From positions 1 to 64,000 of the forward strand of contig NZ_JADMOP010000006.1 in the NCBI RefSeq assembly GCF_015558785.1: DNA of 64,000 nucleotides, in the 5' to 3' direction. Made by a program: the position numbers and the translations under genes. Below, piece after piece: positions 8,013-17,402 of the stretch. The DNA comes from Collinsella aerofaciens. Its GTDB lineage: Bacteria; Actinomycetota; Coriobacteriia; Coriobacteriales; Coriobacteriaceae. Under the pieces are notes generated by a model that worked only from the letters and a program-made list of their open reading frames with translations, made no database searches and was not told the origin of the DNA. Every line of letters starts with the position of its first letter. Positions within the stretch are counted from its first letter, which is position 1.

Positions 8013-8588
8013 CTACTTTTTGGCGGCTTTGCGCTCGTCGCGGATACGGGCGCGGTCCATGGCCGCCTCGACAGCCGAGAAGCGGCAACCACAGTAGTTC
8101 TGCCGATACATGCCAAGCTCGCGCGAACGGCGTGTCGCCTCGGGGTAATACGGGCGAAAATCGCGAATCACCGGGGTGAGACCGCGGGCGGCAGCCAGAC
8201 GCTCCAACACATCATTGCAGGTTTCGAACAACTGGTACGGCGAGACGGCGAGCGTCGTGCCCACAAACTCAAACCCGCGCTCCTGGGCCACGCGGCACGC
8301 CTCGGCCAGACGCAGGGCATAGCACGCGCGACAGCGACGGGCTCGGTCGGCACCCAGCGGCGCCACGCCGGTCTCCCAGCGATCGCGGTCCTCCCCTGCC
8401 TCGATGAGCTCGATGTCGCCATCGGCACACCACCGGCGCAGCTCGTCCAAGCGGCGCTGCCATTCATCGCGCGGTTGAATATTGGGGTTGGTCCAGCAAA
8501 TCGTGGGCTCAAACCCCTCCTCGCGCAGCAGGCGAACCGGCTCAAGCGAGCATGGTGCACAGCACGCATGCAGCAACAACGACTTCAT
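8013..8588 (-). CDS. queH: Epoxyqueuosine reductase QueH
   Basis: QueH (formerly DUF208) reduces epoxyqueuosine to queuosine in tRNA, the final step, replacing QueG in many anaerobes. The 191-residue protein starts MKSLLLHACCAPCS and has the family cysteines: the CC..C cluster at the N-terminus, RCRACYALRL in the middle and NYCGCRFS near the end. FVGTTLAVSPYQ is also typical. ATG 8588 is chosen because GAGGAG lies 6 nt upstream; an ATG two codons earlier touches it. It is 10 bases downstream of the DUF3267 gene. Its pathway partner queA lies about 6 kb further on the same strand. Confidence 0.93.
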   Translation of the reverse strand: MKSLLLHACCAPCSLEPVRLLREEGFEPTICWTNPNIQPRDEWQRRLDELRRWCADGDIELIEAGEDRDRWETGVAPLGADRARRCRACYALRLAEACRVAQERGFEFVGTTLAVSPYQLFETCNDVLERLAAARGLTPVIRDFRPYYPEATRRSRELGMYRQNYCGCRFSAVEAAMDRARIRDERKAAKK

Positions 8589-8598
8589 CGACATCTCC

Positions 8599-9165
8599 TC
8601 ACCCAAAAAAGCGCACGCCAAAGGACGTATCCTCGCAGGCGACAATGCGGCGGTCGCGCAAAATGGTCCGCACGTAATACCAATCGCCCACACAACCCGA
8701 CAAATGCAAGCCGGCCGCCAGGTAGCACAGCAGCGGATAGCCCGAGAACGCAAATCCCAGGGCAAACGCCGCCGTCACAACAACCGTCGGCGCCAGGCAA
8801 ACCGCCATGTACCGCCGGCGCGAATACACAACGCCCTCGGCGCAGGCATAGATCATCGCCGTCTCGCGATTCGCCCCAAAGGTCACCTTCGCGCCCGCAG
8901 GCGCCAGCAGCTTAAAAAACACACCGTGCACCAGCTCGTGCACGGCGAACGACGCCATTGAGATCGCAGCCAAGCCGACTATCCAGCCCACGACAGCCAT
9001 CCAGCCGCCCGCGTCAGCCGCATCCAAGTCTGCAGGCCCGCCCAGCAGCATAAACACCGGCACCAGGCACACGGCAAACACGCCGACTACGACCATCCCC
9101 CACACGAAGCAAGCGTGCAGAAATTCCTCGTCTTCAAACGCATGTATGTTGGAAATCTCATTCAT
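8599..9165 (-). CDS. DUF3267 membrane zincin-like protein
   Basis: A 188-residue membrane protein with about four hydrophobic segments and the zinc-protease-like motif HELVHG after the second, as in the DUF3267 family of putative membrane zincins. No substrate is known. It probably forms an operon with queH, which starts 10 bases after its stop, though no functional link is known. The ribosome binding site before ATG 9165 is weak. It is divergent from the MetRS-like gene across 132 bases. Confidence 0.75.
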   Translation of the reverse strand: MNEISNIHAFEDEEFLHACFVWGMVVVGVFAVCLVPVFMLLGGPADLDAADAGGWMAVVGWIVGLAAISMASFAVHELVHGVFFKLLAPAGAKVTFGANRETAMIYACAEGVVYSRRRYMAVCLAPTVVVTAAFALGFAFSGYPLLCYLAAGLHLSGCVGDWYYVRTILRDRRIVACEDTSFGVRFFG

Positions 9166-9297
9166 AGCATCTTAGGATAGCGCCCCTGCCACGTACCCGT
9201 CCGCATGTGCGATAATGTCGAACGATATGCACGAATTGACCACCGCGTCGCCAGGCCTTGCGCCCGGCCGCGCTCTCACCATATGCGAAGGAGTCCC

Positions 9298-11448
9298 ATG
9301 GCATCCAAATACTCCATGAACGACCGTCCCAGCTGGCCTCGCCGCGCCATCGTTACCGCCGGCGAGCCCTACGGCAACAAGGGCCTTCACTTTGGCCACG
9401 TCGGTGGCGTCTTTGTCCCGGCCGACTTCTTCGCCCGCTTCCTGCGCGACCGTCTGGGCCGCGAGAACGTCATCTTCACCTCGGGCACCGACTGCTATGG
9501 CTCGCCCATCATGGAGAGCTACCGCAAGCTCAAGGAGAACGAGGGCTACGACAAGTCCATCGCCGAGTATGTCGAGTCCAATCACTCCCGCCAGGCCGCG
9601 ACCCTCAACAACTACAACATCAGCTGCGATATCTACGGCGGCTCGGGCCTTGAGCCGGCTGCGCAGATTCACAACGAGGTGACCGCCGAGATTATCGAGC
9701 GTCTGCACGAACAGGGCACCATCTCCAAGCGCTCCACGCTGCAGTTCTACGACGCCAAGGCCGGCACGTTCCTCAACGGCCGCCAGGTGATCGGCCGCTG
9801 CCCCATCCAGGGCTGCAAGTCCGAGAAGGCTTATGCCGACGAGTGCGACCTGGGTCACCAGTTTGAGCCCGAGGAGCTCATCGCGCCCAAAAGCCAGCTC
9901 ACCGGCGAGGTGCCCGAGCTGCGCCCGGTCGACAACCTCTACTTCGACCTGCCGGCCTACCTCGACTTTATGAAAACCTATACCGCCAAGCTCGCCCAGA
10001 ACCCGCAGGTTCGCTCCGTGGTCTCCAAGACCATGGAAGAGTGGCTGCTGCCGGCCCAGCTCTACATCCAGAACAAGTTCCGCGAGGCCTTCGATGCCGT
10101 CGAGGATCAGCTTCCCGAGCACACCGTGCTGGAGCCCGAGGGAAACAAGAGCAGCTTTACCGTCACCTTCCCCAGCTGGAAGGAGCGCGACGACGCCCAT
10201 GCGGTGCTCGCCAACGGCGGCGTGCGCTTCCGCAGCGGCAAGGCGCTCGTGCCTTTCCGCATCACCGGCAACATCGACTGGGGCGTTCCGGTGCCCCAGG
10301 TCGACGGCGTTTCCGACGTCACCTGCTGGTGCTGGCCCGAGAGCCTGTGGGCGCCCATCAGCTATACGCGTACCGTGCTCGCGCGCGATGCCAAGGCCGC
10401 CGGCGTGACCGAGGGCGTCGCCGCCCAGGATGCCGCCCTCATGGGCGAGCCCGCTGCCGACTCCACACAGGTGCCCGCGCCCACCTACCAGCACAGCTCG
10501 CTCGACTGGCGCGACTGGTGGTGCTCGGACGACGCACAGATCTACCAGTTTATCGGTCAGGACAACATCTACTTCTACTGCGTCGCGCAGACCGCCATGT
10601 GGGAGGCCCTGGGCTGGGACCTCACGCAGAGCACCGTCAGCGCCTGCTACCACCTGCTCTACATGGGCAAAAAGGCCAGCTCGTCCTCGCAGACGCCTCC
10701 CCCGCCGGCAGACGACCTACTCAACCACTACACCTGCGAGCAGATGCGCGCTCACTGGCTGTCGCTCGGCCTGTCCGAAAAGCCGGTGAGCTTTAGCCCC
10801 AAGGCATACGACACCCGCGTGACCGGCAAGGACAAGAACGGCAACGAGGTGCGGGCCTGCGACGACAAGCGCGTTATCGACCCAGCCCTTAAGGAGAGCG
10901 CGCTGCTGACCGGCGTGTTCAACCGTCTGGCCCGCAGCTGCTTCTACGGCGTCGCCGTCAAGGAAGGCGACGAGAGTCCCTACCGCAACGGCTGCATCCC
11001 CGCCGGTGCCGCTTCTGACACCGTGGTCGAAGCCGCCCAGCAGGCAGCCCTCGCCTTTGAGCAGGCCATGTACAAGTTCGAGACGCACCGCGCGCTTGCC
11101 GTGTGCGACGACTACCTGCGCGCCGCCAACAAGCGCTGGAGCGACGCCTCCAAGGCCGCCAACAAGCTCGAGGGCGACGAAGCAAACGCAGCGATGACGC
11201 AGGCCCTGGTCGATGCCTTTACCGAGCTGCGCGTGGCGACCGTCCTGATGCACGGTATCGTCCCGGCCGGCTGCGAACTCATCTGCGAGCACTTCGACGT
11301 CGATCCGGTCGCCTTCTTTAGCTGGGATAACATCTTTGCCTCCACGGACGAGTTCGTAGAGAGCCTGGGCGAGAAGCCCGGCGAGCACCGTGTGAAGCCG
11401 CTGCCCCCGCGCTTCGACTTCTTTAGCAAGCACGAGAGCCAGTACTAA
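9298..11448 (+). CDS. Divergent methionyl-tRNA synthetase-like class I enzyme
   Basis: The 716-residue protein aligns by eye with E. coli-type MetRS: class I HIGH motif as HFGH (31-34), SGTDCYGSPIM in the place of the D-x-x-G-T-P-I-M block, a zinc knuckle with C-P-I-Q-G-C, then the FDLP segment. The KMSKS loop is degenerate (MGKKASSSSQ, 456-465) and lies later than usual because of an insert of roughly 150 residues around 250-400. The second zinc-knuckle cysteines are missing (CDLGH, PKSQLTG). GAAGGAG precedes ATG 9298. Either a fast-evolving MetRS or a paralogue beside a standard MetG elsewhere; the sequence cannot decide. Confidence 0.75.
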   Translation: MASKYSMNDRPSWPRRAIVTAGEPYGNKGLHFGHVGGVFVPADFFARFLRDRLGRENVIFTSGTDCYGSPIMESYRKLKENEGYDKSIAEYVESNHSRQAATLNNYNISCDIYGGSGLEPAAQIHNEVTAEIIERLHEQGTISKRSTLQFYDAKAGTFLNGRQVIGRCPIQGCKSEKAYADECDLGHQFEPEELIAPKSQLTGEVPELRPVDNLYFDLPAYLDFMKTYTAKLAQNPQVRSVVSKTMEEWLLPAQLYIQNKFREAFDAVEDQLPEHTVLEPEGNKSSFTVTFPSWKERDDAHAVLANGGVRFRSGKALVPFRITGNIDWGVPVPQVDGVSDVTCWCWPESLWAPISYTRTVLARDAKAAGVTEGVAAQDAALMGEPAADSTQVPAPTYQHSSLDWRDWWCSDDAQIYQFIGQDNIYFYCVAQTAMWEALGWDLTQSTVSACYHLLYMGKKASSSSQTPPPPADDLLNHYTCEQMRAHWLSLGLSEKPVSFSPKAYDTRVTGKDKNGNEVRACDDKRVIDPALKESALLTGVFNRLARSCFYGVAVKEGDESPYRNGCIPAGAASDTVVEAAQQAALAFEQAMYKFETHRALAVCDDYLRAANKRWSDASKAANKLEGDEANAAMTQALVDAFTELRVATVLMHGIVPAGCELICEHFDVDPVAFFSWDNIFASTDEFVESLGEKPGEHRVKPLPPRFDFFSKHESQY

Positions 11449-11507
11449 AGCACGCCAGCAGCGGCGTGCCCGGAAAGTAGTCAAATTGGGACGGGAAGGA
11501 AAGACGG

Positions 11508-12611
11508 ATGTCCAAGCCGCGTCGTCGTAAGCAGAAAAAGCAGGTCAAGGCCGAGCTCAAGCTCAGGCAGTTTGCCGCTACCGAGCTTTCTGACCAGCTT
11601 GCCGCCCAACACTCCGCCGCCGACCTGCCGCGCTTTATGGTCGACACGGTCGCCGGCGCCTATGCCCCCACCGATGCCGAGCTCATGATCGAGGGCTTCG
11701 GCGCCGCGGCCACACGCCCGGTCACGCTGCGCGCCAACACGCTCAAGGCAACTGCCGAGGACATCGTTGCGGTGCTCGATGCCGCCGGCATCGCGCACCA
11801 AACCGTTACCTGGTATCCGGACGCCTTTATCCTGCCCGAGGCCCAGGTTTCCGATCTGTGGGATCTCGACATCTACCGCGACGGCAAGATCTATCTGCAG
11901 AGCCTGTCGTCCATGATGCCGCCGTTGGTCCTGGGCGCTCAGGCCGGCGAGGACATCCTGGACATGTGCGCAGCCCCTGGCGGCAAGACGACGCAGATCG
12001 CCGCCCTCACCCAGGGCCAGGCACACCTCACGGCCTGCGAGATGAGCATTCCCCGCGCCGAAAAGCTTGAGTCCAACCTCCACCGCCAAGGTGCCAAAAA
12101 CGTGCCCGTCATGCGCATCGATGCACGCGAGCTCGACGAGTTCTTCCGCTTCGACCGCATCCTGCTCGACGCCCCATGCACCGGCACGGGCACCGTCATC
12201 AGCGGCAACGAGAAAAGCCTGCGCGGCCTGACCGAGCAGCTGCTGAGCAAGTGCGCGCGCTCGCAGCGAGCACTTCTGGACCGCGCCATGGGAGCCCTCA
12301 AACCGGGCGGCACGCTCGTCTATTCGACTTGTTCGATCTTGCCGCAGGAAAACGAGGACGCCCTGCAAGAAGCCCTCGACAAGCACATGGACTGCGAGCT
12401 TATCCCCCTCGACGGCACGCCAAGCGAAAGTGAAGCACGCCGCGCCCAGGAAGCTGGTGAGGAGCCGCGCATCGAGTCCAACGCCCTGACCGAGGCCATT
12501 GCCGCGGGTCAGGTATCGGCCATCGCCAACGGCCTGCCCGGCACGCTCACCATTCCGCCTAGCCGCGACTTTGAGGGCTTCTACATTGCCCTGATCCGAA
12601 AACGCAGCTAG
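11508..12611 (+). CDS. RsmB/NOL1/NSUN-family RNA cytosine-C5 methyltransferase
   Basis: A 367-residue SAM-dependent RNA m5C methyltransferase. Residues 1-20 are very basic (MSKPRRRKQKK). An N-terminal segment with RANTLK precedes the Rossmann core. Motif I is DMCAAPGGKTTQ, motif IV is DAPCTGTG with a proline-cysteine, and motif VI is STCSILPQEN holding the second catalytic cysteine. It lacks the long C-terminal RNA-binding extension of RsmF. The substrate, rRNA or tRNA, cannot be told from sequence. It lies 59 bases after the MetRS-like gene on the same strand, possibly co-transcribed. Confidence 0.88.
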   Translation: MSKPRRRKQKKQVKAELKLRQFAATELSDQLAAQHSAADLPRFMVDTVAGAYAPTDAELMIEGFGAAATRPVTLRANTLKATAEDIVAVLDAAGIAHQTVTWYPDAFILPEAQVSDLWDLDIYRDGKIYLQSLSSMMPPLVLGAQAGEDILDMCAAPGGKTTQIAALTQGQAHLTACEMSIPRAEKLESNLHRQGAKNVPVMRIDARELDEFFRFDRILLDAPCTGTGTVISGNEKSLRGLTEQLLSKCARSQRALLDRAMGALKPGGTLVYSTCSILPQENEDALQEALDKHMDCELIPLDGTPSESEARRAQEAGEEPRIESNALTEAIAAGQVSAIANGLPGTLTIPPSRDFEGFYIALIRKRS

Positions 12612-12635
12612 CGCACGGATCCAAAACTCAACAAG

Positions 12636-12806
12636 CTATCTCTGTGCGCGTTTGCCCTGCTGGTCACGATGTTGTTTAAGCGTCGCGCGCTCCTTGCGTT
12701 CGGCCCTTTTGCCCTTAATGGCCGTGACCACAAAGTAGATGACCGCGGCGGCAACGATTGCGGCCACACACAGGCCAATCGAGCCAAACATAGCTGTCAA
12801 TTCCAT
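12636..12806 (-). CDS. Small single-pass membrane protein, 56 aa
   Basis: A short minus-strand gene begins MELTAMFGSIGLCVAA and ends GKRAQR. Residues about 7-30 form one membrane helix and the remainder is a strongly basic cytoplasmic tail (KGKRAERKERATLK). AGAGAGG lies about 9 nt before ATG 12806, and the stop TAG is at 12636-12638. Good Shine-Dalgarno, hydrophobic helix and clear topology support a real gene. No family is recognised. It lies convergent to the methyltransferase gene and divergent from the gene at 12998. Confidence 0.65.
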   Translation of the reverse strand: MELTAMFGSIGLCVAAIVAAAVIYFVVTAIKGKRAERKERATLKQHRDQQGKRAQR

Positions 12807-12997
12807 ACCGCGTCACCTCTCTTTTAAACGGGACTTTCAAGATAGCACCTCGATACCCGCCACCACAGCTCCTTCACGTTCGCCGGCCCTTCGGTCTAAC
12901 GGATGGCGCGGCGGGGAAAAATCAACTCGTCAAACGATTTAGCATTCGCAATTCCGGCTGCATAGCGCCGGCCGTTATCACATAGAATCGAGCTTCC

Positions 12998-14089
12998 ATG
13001 GATACCCTCAACGATCTAAATGAGCGCGTCGACGCCTTCGTCGGCACCAGCTCCTTCGACACGCCTGCCGCGGCAAACGGCCAAGCTCCCATCGATGTGC
13101 CCGCCGAGGTTCACGAGGACATCGTCGCCTCGGTCGATTTCTCCGAGGTCAAGCTCGCAGACGAGTTCACCGAGCCCCAAGTAGCCGTCACGCCCAACGG
13201 CCTGCTCCCTATGGAGCCCCTGCCCATCGACGGACGCCTGCGCAAGGCTGCCCTTCGCATGCCCGACGAGATCGAGGAGGCCAGCGGCTTCACGCTCTTT
13301 GGCCGACGCATCAAGTCGCTCATTTACACCACCGATGTCGCGGTTATCCGCAACTCCAACGCCGACGCCGTCTTTGCGGTCTACCCTTTCACGCCGCAGC
13401 CCGCCATTACGCAAGCGCTGCTGACCGTCGCCGAGTGCCCGGTCTTTGTAGGCGTGGGTGGCGGAACTACGACCGGTAAGCGCTCCGTGCAGATGGCAGC
13501 CGTCTCCGAGATGCAGGGCGCGGCGGGCTGCGTGGTCAACTCCCCCGCTACTGCCGAGATGGTCGAGCACATCACCAACATCGCCGACATCCCCGTCATC
13601 GCCACGGTCGTTCGCTGCGACGACGATGCCCACGCCAAGGTGCGCGCTGGAGCCAAGATTCTCAACATCGCCGCCGGCAAGAATACGCCCCAGGTCCTAC
13701 GCGAGCTGCGCGAGCACTATCCCAACCTGCCGCTTATCGCGCCGGGCGGCAAGACGCCCGAGAGCATTCGCGAGACCATCGCCGCCGGCGCCAACGCCAT
13801 CATCTGGACACCGCCTTCGGCCCAGCAGCTACAGACCGACATGATGCAGCGTTATCGCAAGATGAAGGAAGACGCCACACCCGTCATCTCGCGCGACGAC
13901 GTGCCCATTATCGACCAGGTCGCCGCCGCCGAGGTCAGCCAAGTCGAGAACATGAATCCCGATGTGCCGATTCCCGACGAAGTCATCGAGCGCGTCGCTT
14001 CGATCCACGAGCGCGTCGAGGAGCATCGCGCCAACCGCGGCCTCAAGCCGTCACTGCACGGCTTTTTCTTCCGCGGAAAGAAACGCTAG
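12998..14089 (+). CDS. Uncharacterised TIM-barrel-like protein (annotated elsewhere as hydrolase)
   Basis: The 363-residue product has an acidic, low-complexity N-terminus (1-70). A conserved core follows: GFTLFGRRIKSLIYTTDVAV, DAVFAVYPFTPQPAIT, VFVGVGGGTTTGKR and IAPGGKTPESIRETIAAG. The last block resembles the phosphate-binding end of KDPG-aldolase or ribulose-phosphate-type barrels. I know of similar proteins in gut Firmicutes carrying only generic names; function is unknown. The C-terminus is basic (FFFRGKKR). It is followed by a terminator-like hairpin and then convergent degV. Confidence 0.6.
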   Translation: MDTLNDLNERVDAFVGTSSFDTPAAANGQAPIDVPAEVHEDIVASVDFSEVKLADEFTEPQVAVTPNGLLPMEPLPIDGRLRKAALRMPDEIEEASGFTLFGRRIKSLIYTTDVAVIRNSNADAVFAVYPFTPQPAITQALLTVAECPVFVGVGGGTTTGKRSVQMAAVSEMQGAAGCVVNSPATAEMVEHITNIADIPVIATVVRCDDDAHAKVRAGAKILNIAAGKNTPQVLRELREHYPNLPLIAPGGKTPESIRETIAAGANAIIWTPPSAQQLQTDMMQRYRKMKEDATPVISRDDVPIIDQVAAAEVSQVENMNPDVPIPDEVIERVASIHERVEEHRANRGLKPSLHGFFFRGKKR

Positions 14090-14100
14090 CCGCAACAGCA

Positions 14101-14136
14101 AGGCCCGCCCCACAAACAACGGAACGGGCCCTTTCT
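14101..14136 (+). terminator. Terminator-like hairpin
   Basis: AAGGCCCG near 14100-14107 pairs with CGGGCCCTT at about 14125-14133 with one bulge, followed by TCTGTT. It ends the plus-strand gene at 12998 and lies before convergent degV. Confidence 0.55.
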
Positions 14137-14196
14137 GTTATCGAATGTCAGAAGGGACAGGCGCAACGGTTAAAACTGTCAGCCAGCCCACGAACG

Positions 14197-15087
14197 TTAA
14201 TCCACGCGCTTGTCGCCCATAAAGAAGAGTGCCACCGTACCAGGTCCGGTATGCGAGCCAATCAGAGTACCAATGTCATTGATCTCAATCTTGCCTTTAA
14301 GCTGCGGAACCTGTTCCTCAATCAGCGCCGCAACCGCCTCGGCATCCTCGCGGCACGCCGAGTGCGACATGATGCACTTACCCGAATAATCCACACCGTC
14401 CTGCACGTGTGCCATCATGGTCTTAGCCATCTCGGAAATCGCTCGCTTCTTAGTGCGAATTTTCTCACGCGGCGACAGCTTACCTTCGCAATCGACCGTC
14501 ATAAGCGGGCAAATCTTAAGCGCCGTGCCAATGATCGCGCTCGCAGCCGAAATGCGACCGCCTCGTAGGTAGCTCGACAGATCGGTCGAGAAGAACCAGT
14601 GGTGCAGGTTGAGCTTGCGCTCCTCGATCCAGGCAGCCGTCTCGTCGAGTGAAGCCCCGCTATCGCGCACATCGGCGGCATATTCCAGCAACAGACCAAA
14701 GCCCGAAGACGCCGCCAGCGAATCGATGACGCGCACTTTGCCGCCCTGGGGATAGCGATCCGCGAGCATCTGCGCCGCAACGCAAGCCGATCCATACGTG
14801 CCCGAAATACCCGACGACAACGTCAGGTGCAGCACGTCTTTACCCTCGGCAACAAACGGCTCCCAAAACTCCTCGTACTCACCCACGCTCACCTGAGACG
14901 TCTTGGGCATGGCGCCCGCGGCAATCTGGGCAAAAAACTCGTCCGGCGTAATCGACTGATACAGATCGTCCGTATAGACAACATCGTCGATCTCGTAATG
15001 AAAACACACGACAGGGATATTGCGCGCCGCAAAGAACTCACGGGTTCGGTCGGCGGCGGATTCACAGGTCAGGACAAAATCACTCAT
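14197..15087 (-). CDS. DegV family fatty-acid-binding protein
   Basis: A 296-residue DegV-family protein. DegV/FakB proteins bind a fatty acid and, in Firmicutes, present it to the kinase FakA. Visible features are the N-terminal strand FVLTCESAADRT, a TSQVS motif, the LSSGISGTYGSA loop, the SSYLRGGRIS segment and the C-terminal SHTGPGTVALFF block. ATG 15087 is chosen because AAGGAG lies 6 nt upstream; an in-frame ATG lies six codons earlier. No FakA gene is visible nearby. It is divergent from fbp across a 320-bp gap. Confidence 0.9.
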   Translation of the reverse strand: MSDFVLTCESAADRTREFFAARNIPVVCFHYEIDDVVYTDDLYQSITPDEFFAQIAAGAMPKTSQVSVGEYEEFWEPFVAEGKDVLHLTLSSGISGTYGSACVAAQMLADRYPQGGKVRVIDSLAASSGFGLLLEYAADVRDSGASLDETAAWIEERKLNLHHWFFSTDLSSYLRGGRISAASAIIGTALKICPLMTVDCEGKLSPREKIRTKKRAISEMAKTMMAHVQDGVDYSGKCIMSHSACREDAEAVAALIEEQVPQLKGKIEINDIGTLIGSHTGPGTVALFFMGDKRVD

Positions 15088-15148
15088 ATGAGGCTCCTTA
15101 CTCATTGCTGCGCAAATTATCGCACAGTGAGCCTACATGCTGTACATA

Positions 15149-15380
15149 TGTCCACTATTTACCAAATCGAACCAAATATAGTGAACATCTTTACCACCAT
15201 CGTCTCCACCGGCCCCATGCATAAATATCTGAGAAAACACCCTCTGTCGTCTCCACCCAACCGACACATCTACCTTCACTAAATCGATTTACCAAACCGT
15301 TCAGCCGACAATTCAGCCGCTGGCGCAAAATCAAAACAAAAGCGGCGCATACTGATAAACGTTTGATGCTGTTTATCAGT
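15149..15380. promoter_or_regulatory. Inverted repeats between degV and fbp
   Basis: The 320-bp divergent gap has no gene. It holds TGTCCACTAT (15149-15158) against ATAGTGAACA (15178-15187), with one mismatch. It also holds a perfect 10-bp inverted repeat ACTGATAAAC (15351-15360) and GTTTATCAGT (15371-15380) followed by TTTT, ending 27 bases before the fbp start. The motif TTTACCA recurs four times. These could be operators, or the second an attenuator ahead of fbp. Confidence 0.45.
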
Positions 15381-15407
15381 TTTACCAGCCCCATCGGAAG
15401 GTGTTTC

Positions 15408-17324
15408 ATGGTCGCATTCGATCGCAACCCGCAAGACTTCAAGTATCTGCGCCTGCTGTCGAGACAGTTTCCCACCGAACAATCCGCATTTACCGAAATT
15501 ATCAACCTCTCGGCCATCCTTAACCTACCCAAGGGCACCGAGCATTTTATGAGCGACGTGCATGGTGAGTACGAAGCCTTTATGCACATCCTCAACAACT
15601 GCTCGGGCGTCGTGCGCGAACATGTCGACGAGATCTTTGGCGACACGCTCTCCTTTGACGAAAAGGGCGAGCTGTGTACGCTCATCTACTACCCGCGCGA
15701 GAAGATCGACCTGGTCCGCAGTCAGCGCGAGGACTCGCCCACCTGGTACAAGACGATGCTTGACCAGCTCATCATGGTCGCTCGCTCACTTTCAAGCCGC
15801 TACACGCGCTCCAAGGTGCGTAAGGCCATCCCGCGCGATTACGCCTATATCATCGACGAGTTGTTGCACACGCACCCGGACGAGAACAACTATCGCGTGC
15901 GCTATCACGAGCGCATCGTGGAGTCCATCCTGGAGACCGCCAGCGCCGACGACTTTATTGAGTCGCTCGCCTCGCTCATCAAGCGCCTGGCCGTCGACCA
16001 CCTGCACCTGGTGGGCGACATCTTCGACCGCGGCGGCGGCGCGGCCAAGATTATGGACCGTCTGCTCACCTACCATTCGCTCGACATCCAGTGGGGCAAC
16101 CACGACCTGCTGTGGATGGGCGCTGCGACCGGTGAGCCCGCCTGCATCGCCACGGTGTTGCGCAACAACCTACGCTACGACAACTACGAGATCCTGGAGA
16201 ACGACTACGGCATCTCGCTGCGTGAGCTTGTCGCCTTTGCCGATGCCGCCTACACCGCCGGTGAGTCCATCACCCCGCTGATCAAGGCCATCAACGTGCT
16301 GCTCTTTAAGCTCGAGGGCCAGATTATCCAGCGCCACCCCGAGTTCGATATGACCGACCGCCTGTTACTCGACAAGATCGACCACGACACCGGCACGGTC
16401 ACGCTCGCCGACGGCAGCGTGTGGCCGCTCACGACCAACGACTTCCCCACCGTCGACCCGGCGGACCCCTATACGCTCACGTCTCAGGAGCAGCACATCA
16501 TCGACAAGCTCGTGTCCGAGTTTGTCACCGCCGATCACCTGCATCGCCATATCGATTTCCTCTATTCCCACGGCTCGATGTACAAGGTCGCCAACGGCAA
16601 CCTGCTCTTCCATGGCTGCGTGCCGCTCAACGAGGACGGCACCTTTAGCAGCATGAACTGCCTGGGCACCTGGCACGCTGGCCGTGATTATCTCGATTTT
16701 TGCGACCACATCGCCCGCCGCGCGTGGCGCGTGGGCGACCGCGATGCCCTCGACTGGATGTGGTACCTGTGGATTGGCTTCAATTCACCCGCCAGCGGAC
16801 GCCTGGTGCGTACCTTTGAGCGCGCCTATATCGCCGATAAGAGCACCTGGGTCGAGCCGATGGACCCGTACTTTACGCTTACCAAGTCGCCCTCGGTCTG
16901 CGATGATATCATGCGCGAGTTTGGCGTCGCGCCCATGGCATGCTCGCCGACCGGCCACATCATCAACGGCCACACGCCCGTTAAAACCACCAAGGGCGAG
17001 CAGCCCATCCGCGGCGAGGGCAAGCTGCTGGTCATCGATGGCGGCTTCTGCCGCGCTTACCATCCCAAGACGGGCATCGCCGGCTATACGCTTATCTCGA
17101 GCTCGCGCGGCTGCCGCCTCAAGTCGCACCGGGCCTTTACGACGGTTGCCGAGGCACTCACGCGCAACGTGGACATCGAAAGCGAGACCAACCGTTTTGA
17201 CCAAGCGGACCGTCGCCGCATGGTGAGCGACACCGATACTGGCGCCAAGATCCGCAGCCAAATCCAGGACCTGCGTCAGCTGCTCGATGCATATAGAAAC
17301 GGTGCTATCGAGGAGCGCGCCTAG
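15408..17324 (+). CDS. fbp: Fructose-1,6-bisphosphatase, class III
   Basis: Dephosphorylates fructose-1,6-bisphosphate for gluconeogenesis. At 638 residues it has the length of the Firmicutes-type class III enzyme (FBPase_2). The family is a metallophosphoesterase, and GDIFDRGGGAAK and WGNHDLLW are the two metal-binding motifs; HFMSDVHGEYEAF near residue 50 is the first. INGHTPVK and DGGFCRAYH are present in the second half. ATG 15408 follows GGAAGG; an upstream in-frame ATG at 15363 lacks a ribosome binding site. An inverted repeat lies immediately upstream. Confidence 0.95.
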   Translation: MVAFDRNPQDFKYLRLLSRQFPTEQSAFTEIINLSAILNLPKGTEHFMSDVHGEYEAFMHILNNCSGVVREHVDEIFGDTLSFDEKGELCTLIYYPREKIDLVRSQREDSPTWYKTMLDQLIMVARSLSSRYTRSKVRKAIPRDYAYIIDELLHTHPDENNYRVRYHERIVESILETASADDFIESLASLIKRLAVDHLHLVGDIFDRGGGAAKIMDRLLTYHSLDIQWGNHDLLWMGAATGEPACIATVLRNNLRYDNYEILENDYGISLRELVAFADAAYTAGESITPLIKAINVLLFKLEGQIIQRHPEFDMTDRLLLDKIDHDTGTVTLADGSVWPLTTNDFPTVDPADPYTLTSQEQHIIDKLVSEFVTADHLHRHIDFLYSHGSMYKVANGNLLFHGCVPLNEDGTFSSMNCLGTWHAGRDYLDFCDHIARRAWRVGDRDALDWMWYLWIGFNSPASGRLVRTFERAYIADKSTWVEPMDPYFTLTKSPSVCDDIMREFGVAPMACSPTGHIINGHTPVKTTKGEQPIRGEGKLLVIDGGFCRAYHPKTGIAGYTLISSSRGCRLKSHRAFTTVAEALTRNVDIESETNRFDQADRRRMVSDTDTGAKIRSQIQDLRQLLDAYRNGAIEERA

Positions 17325-17402
17325 CACCACCCGCGGGGATTGGCTAAACTTGCTGAGTTTGTCATCCCCGCGGCGCTTCGGCGCCAGCTTAAGGCAGGTA
17401 CC

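Noticed and set aside
9172..10653. 493-codon minus-strand frame
   Set aside because: Antisense shadow of the MetRS-like gene; Val/Gly/His-rich composition typical of such shadows.
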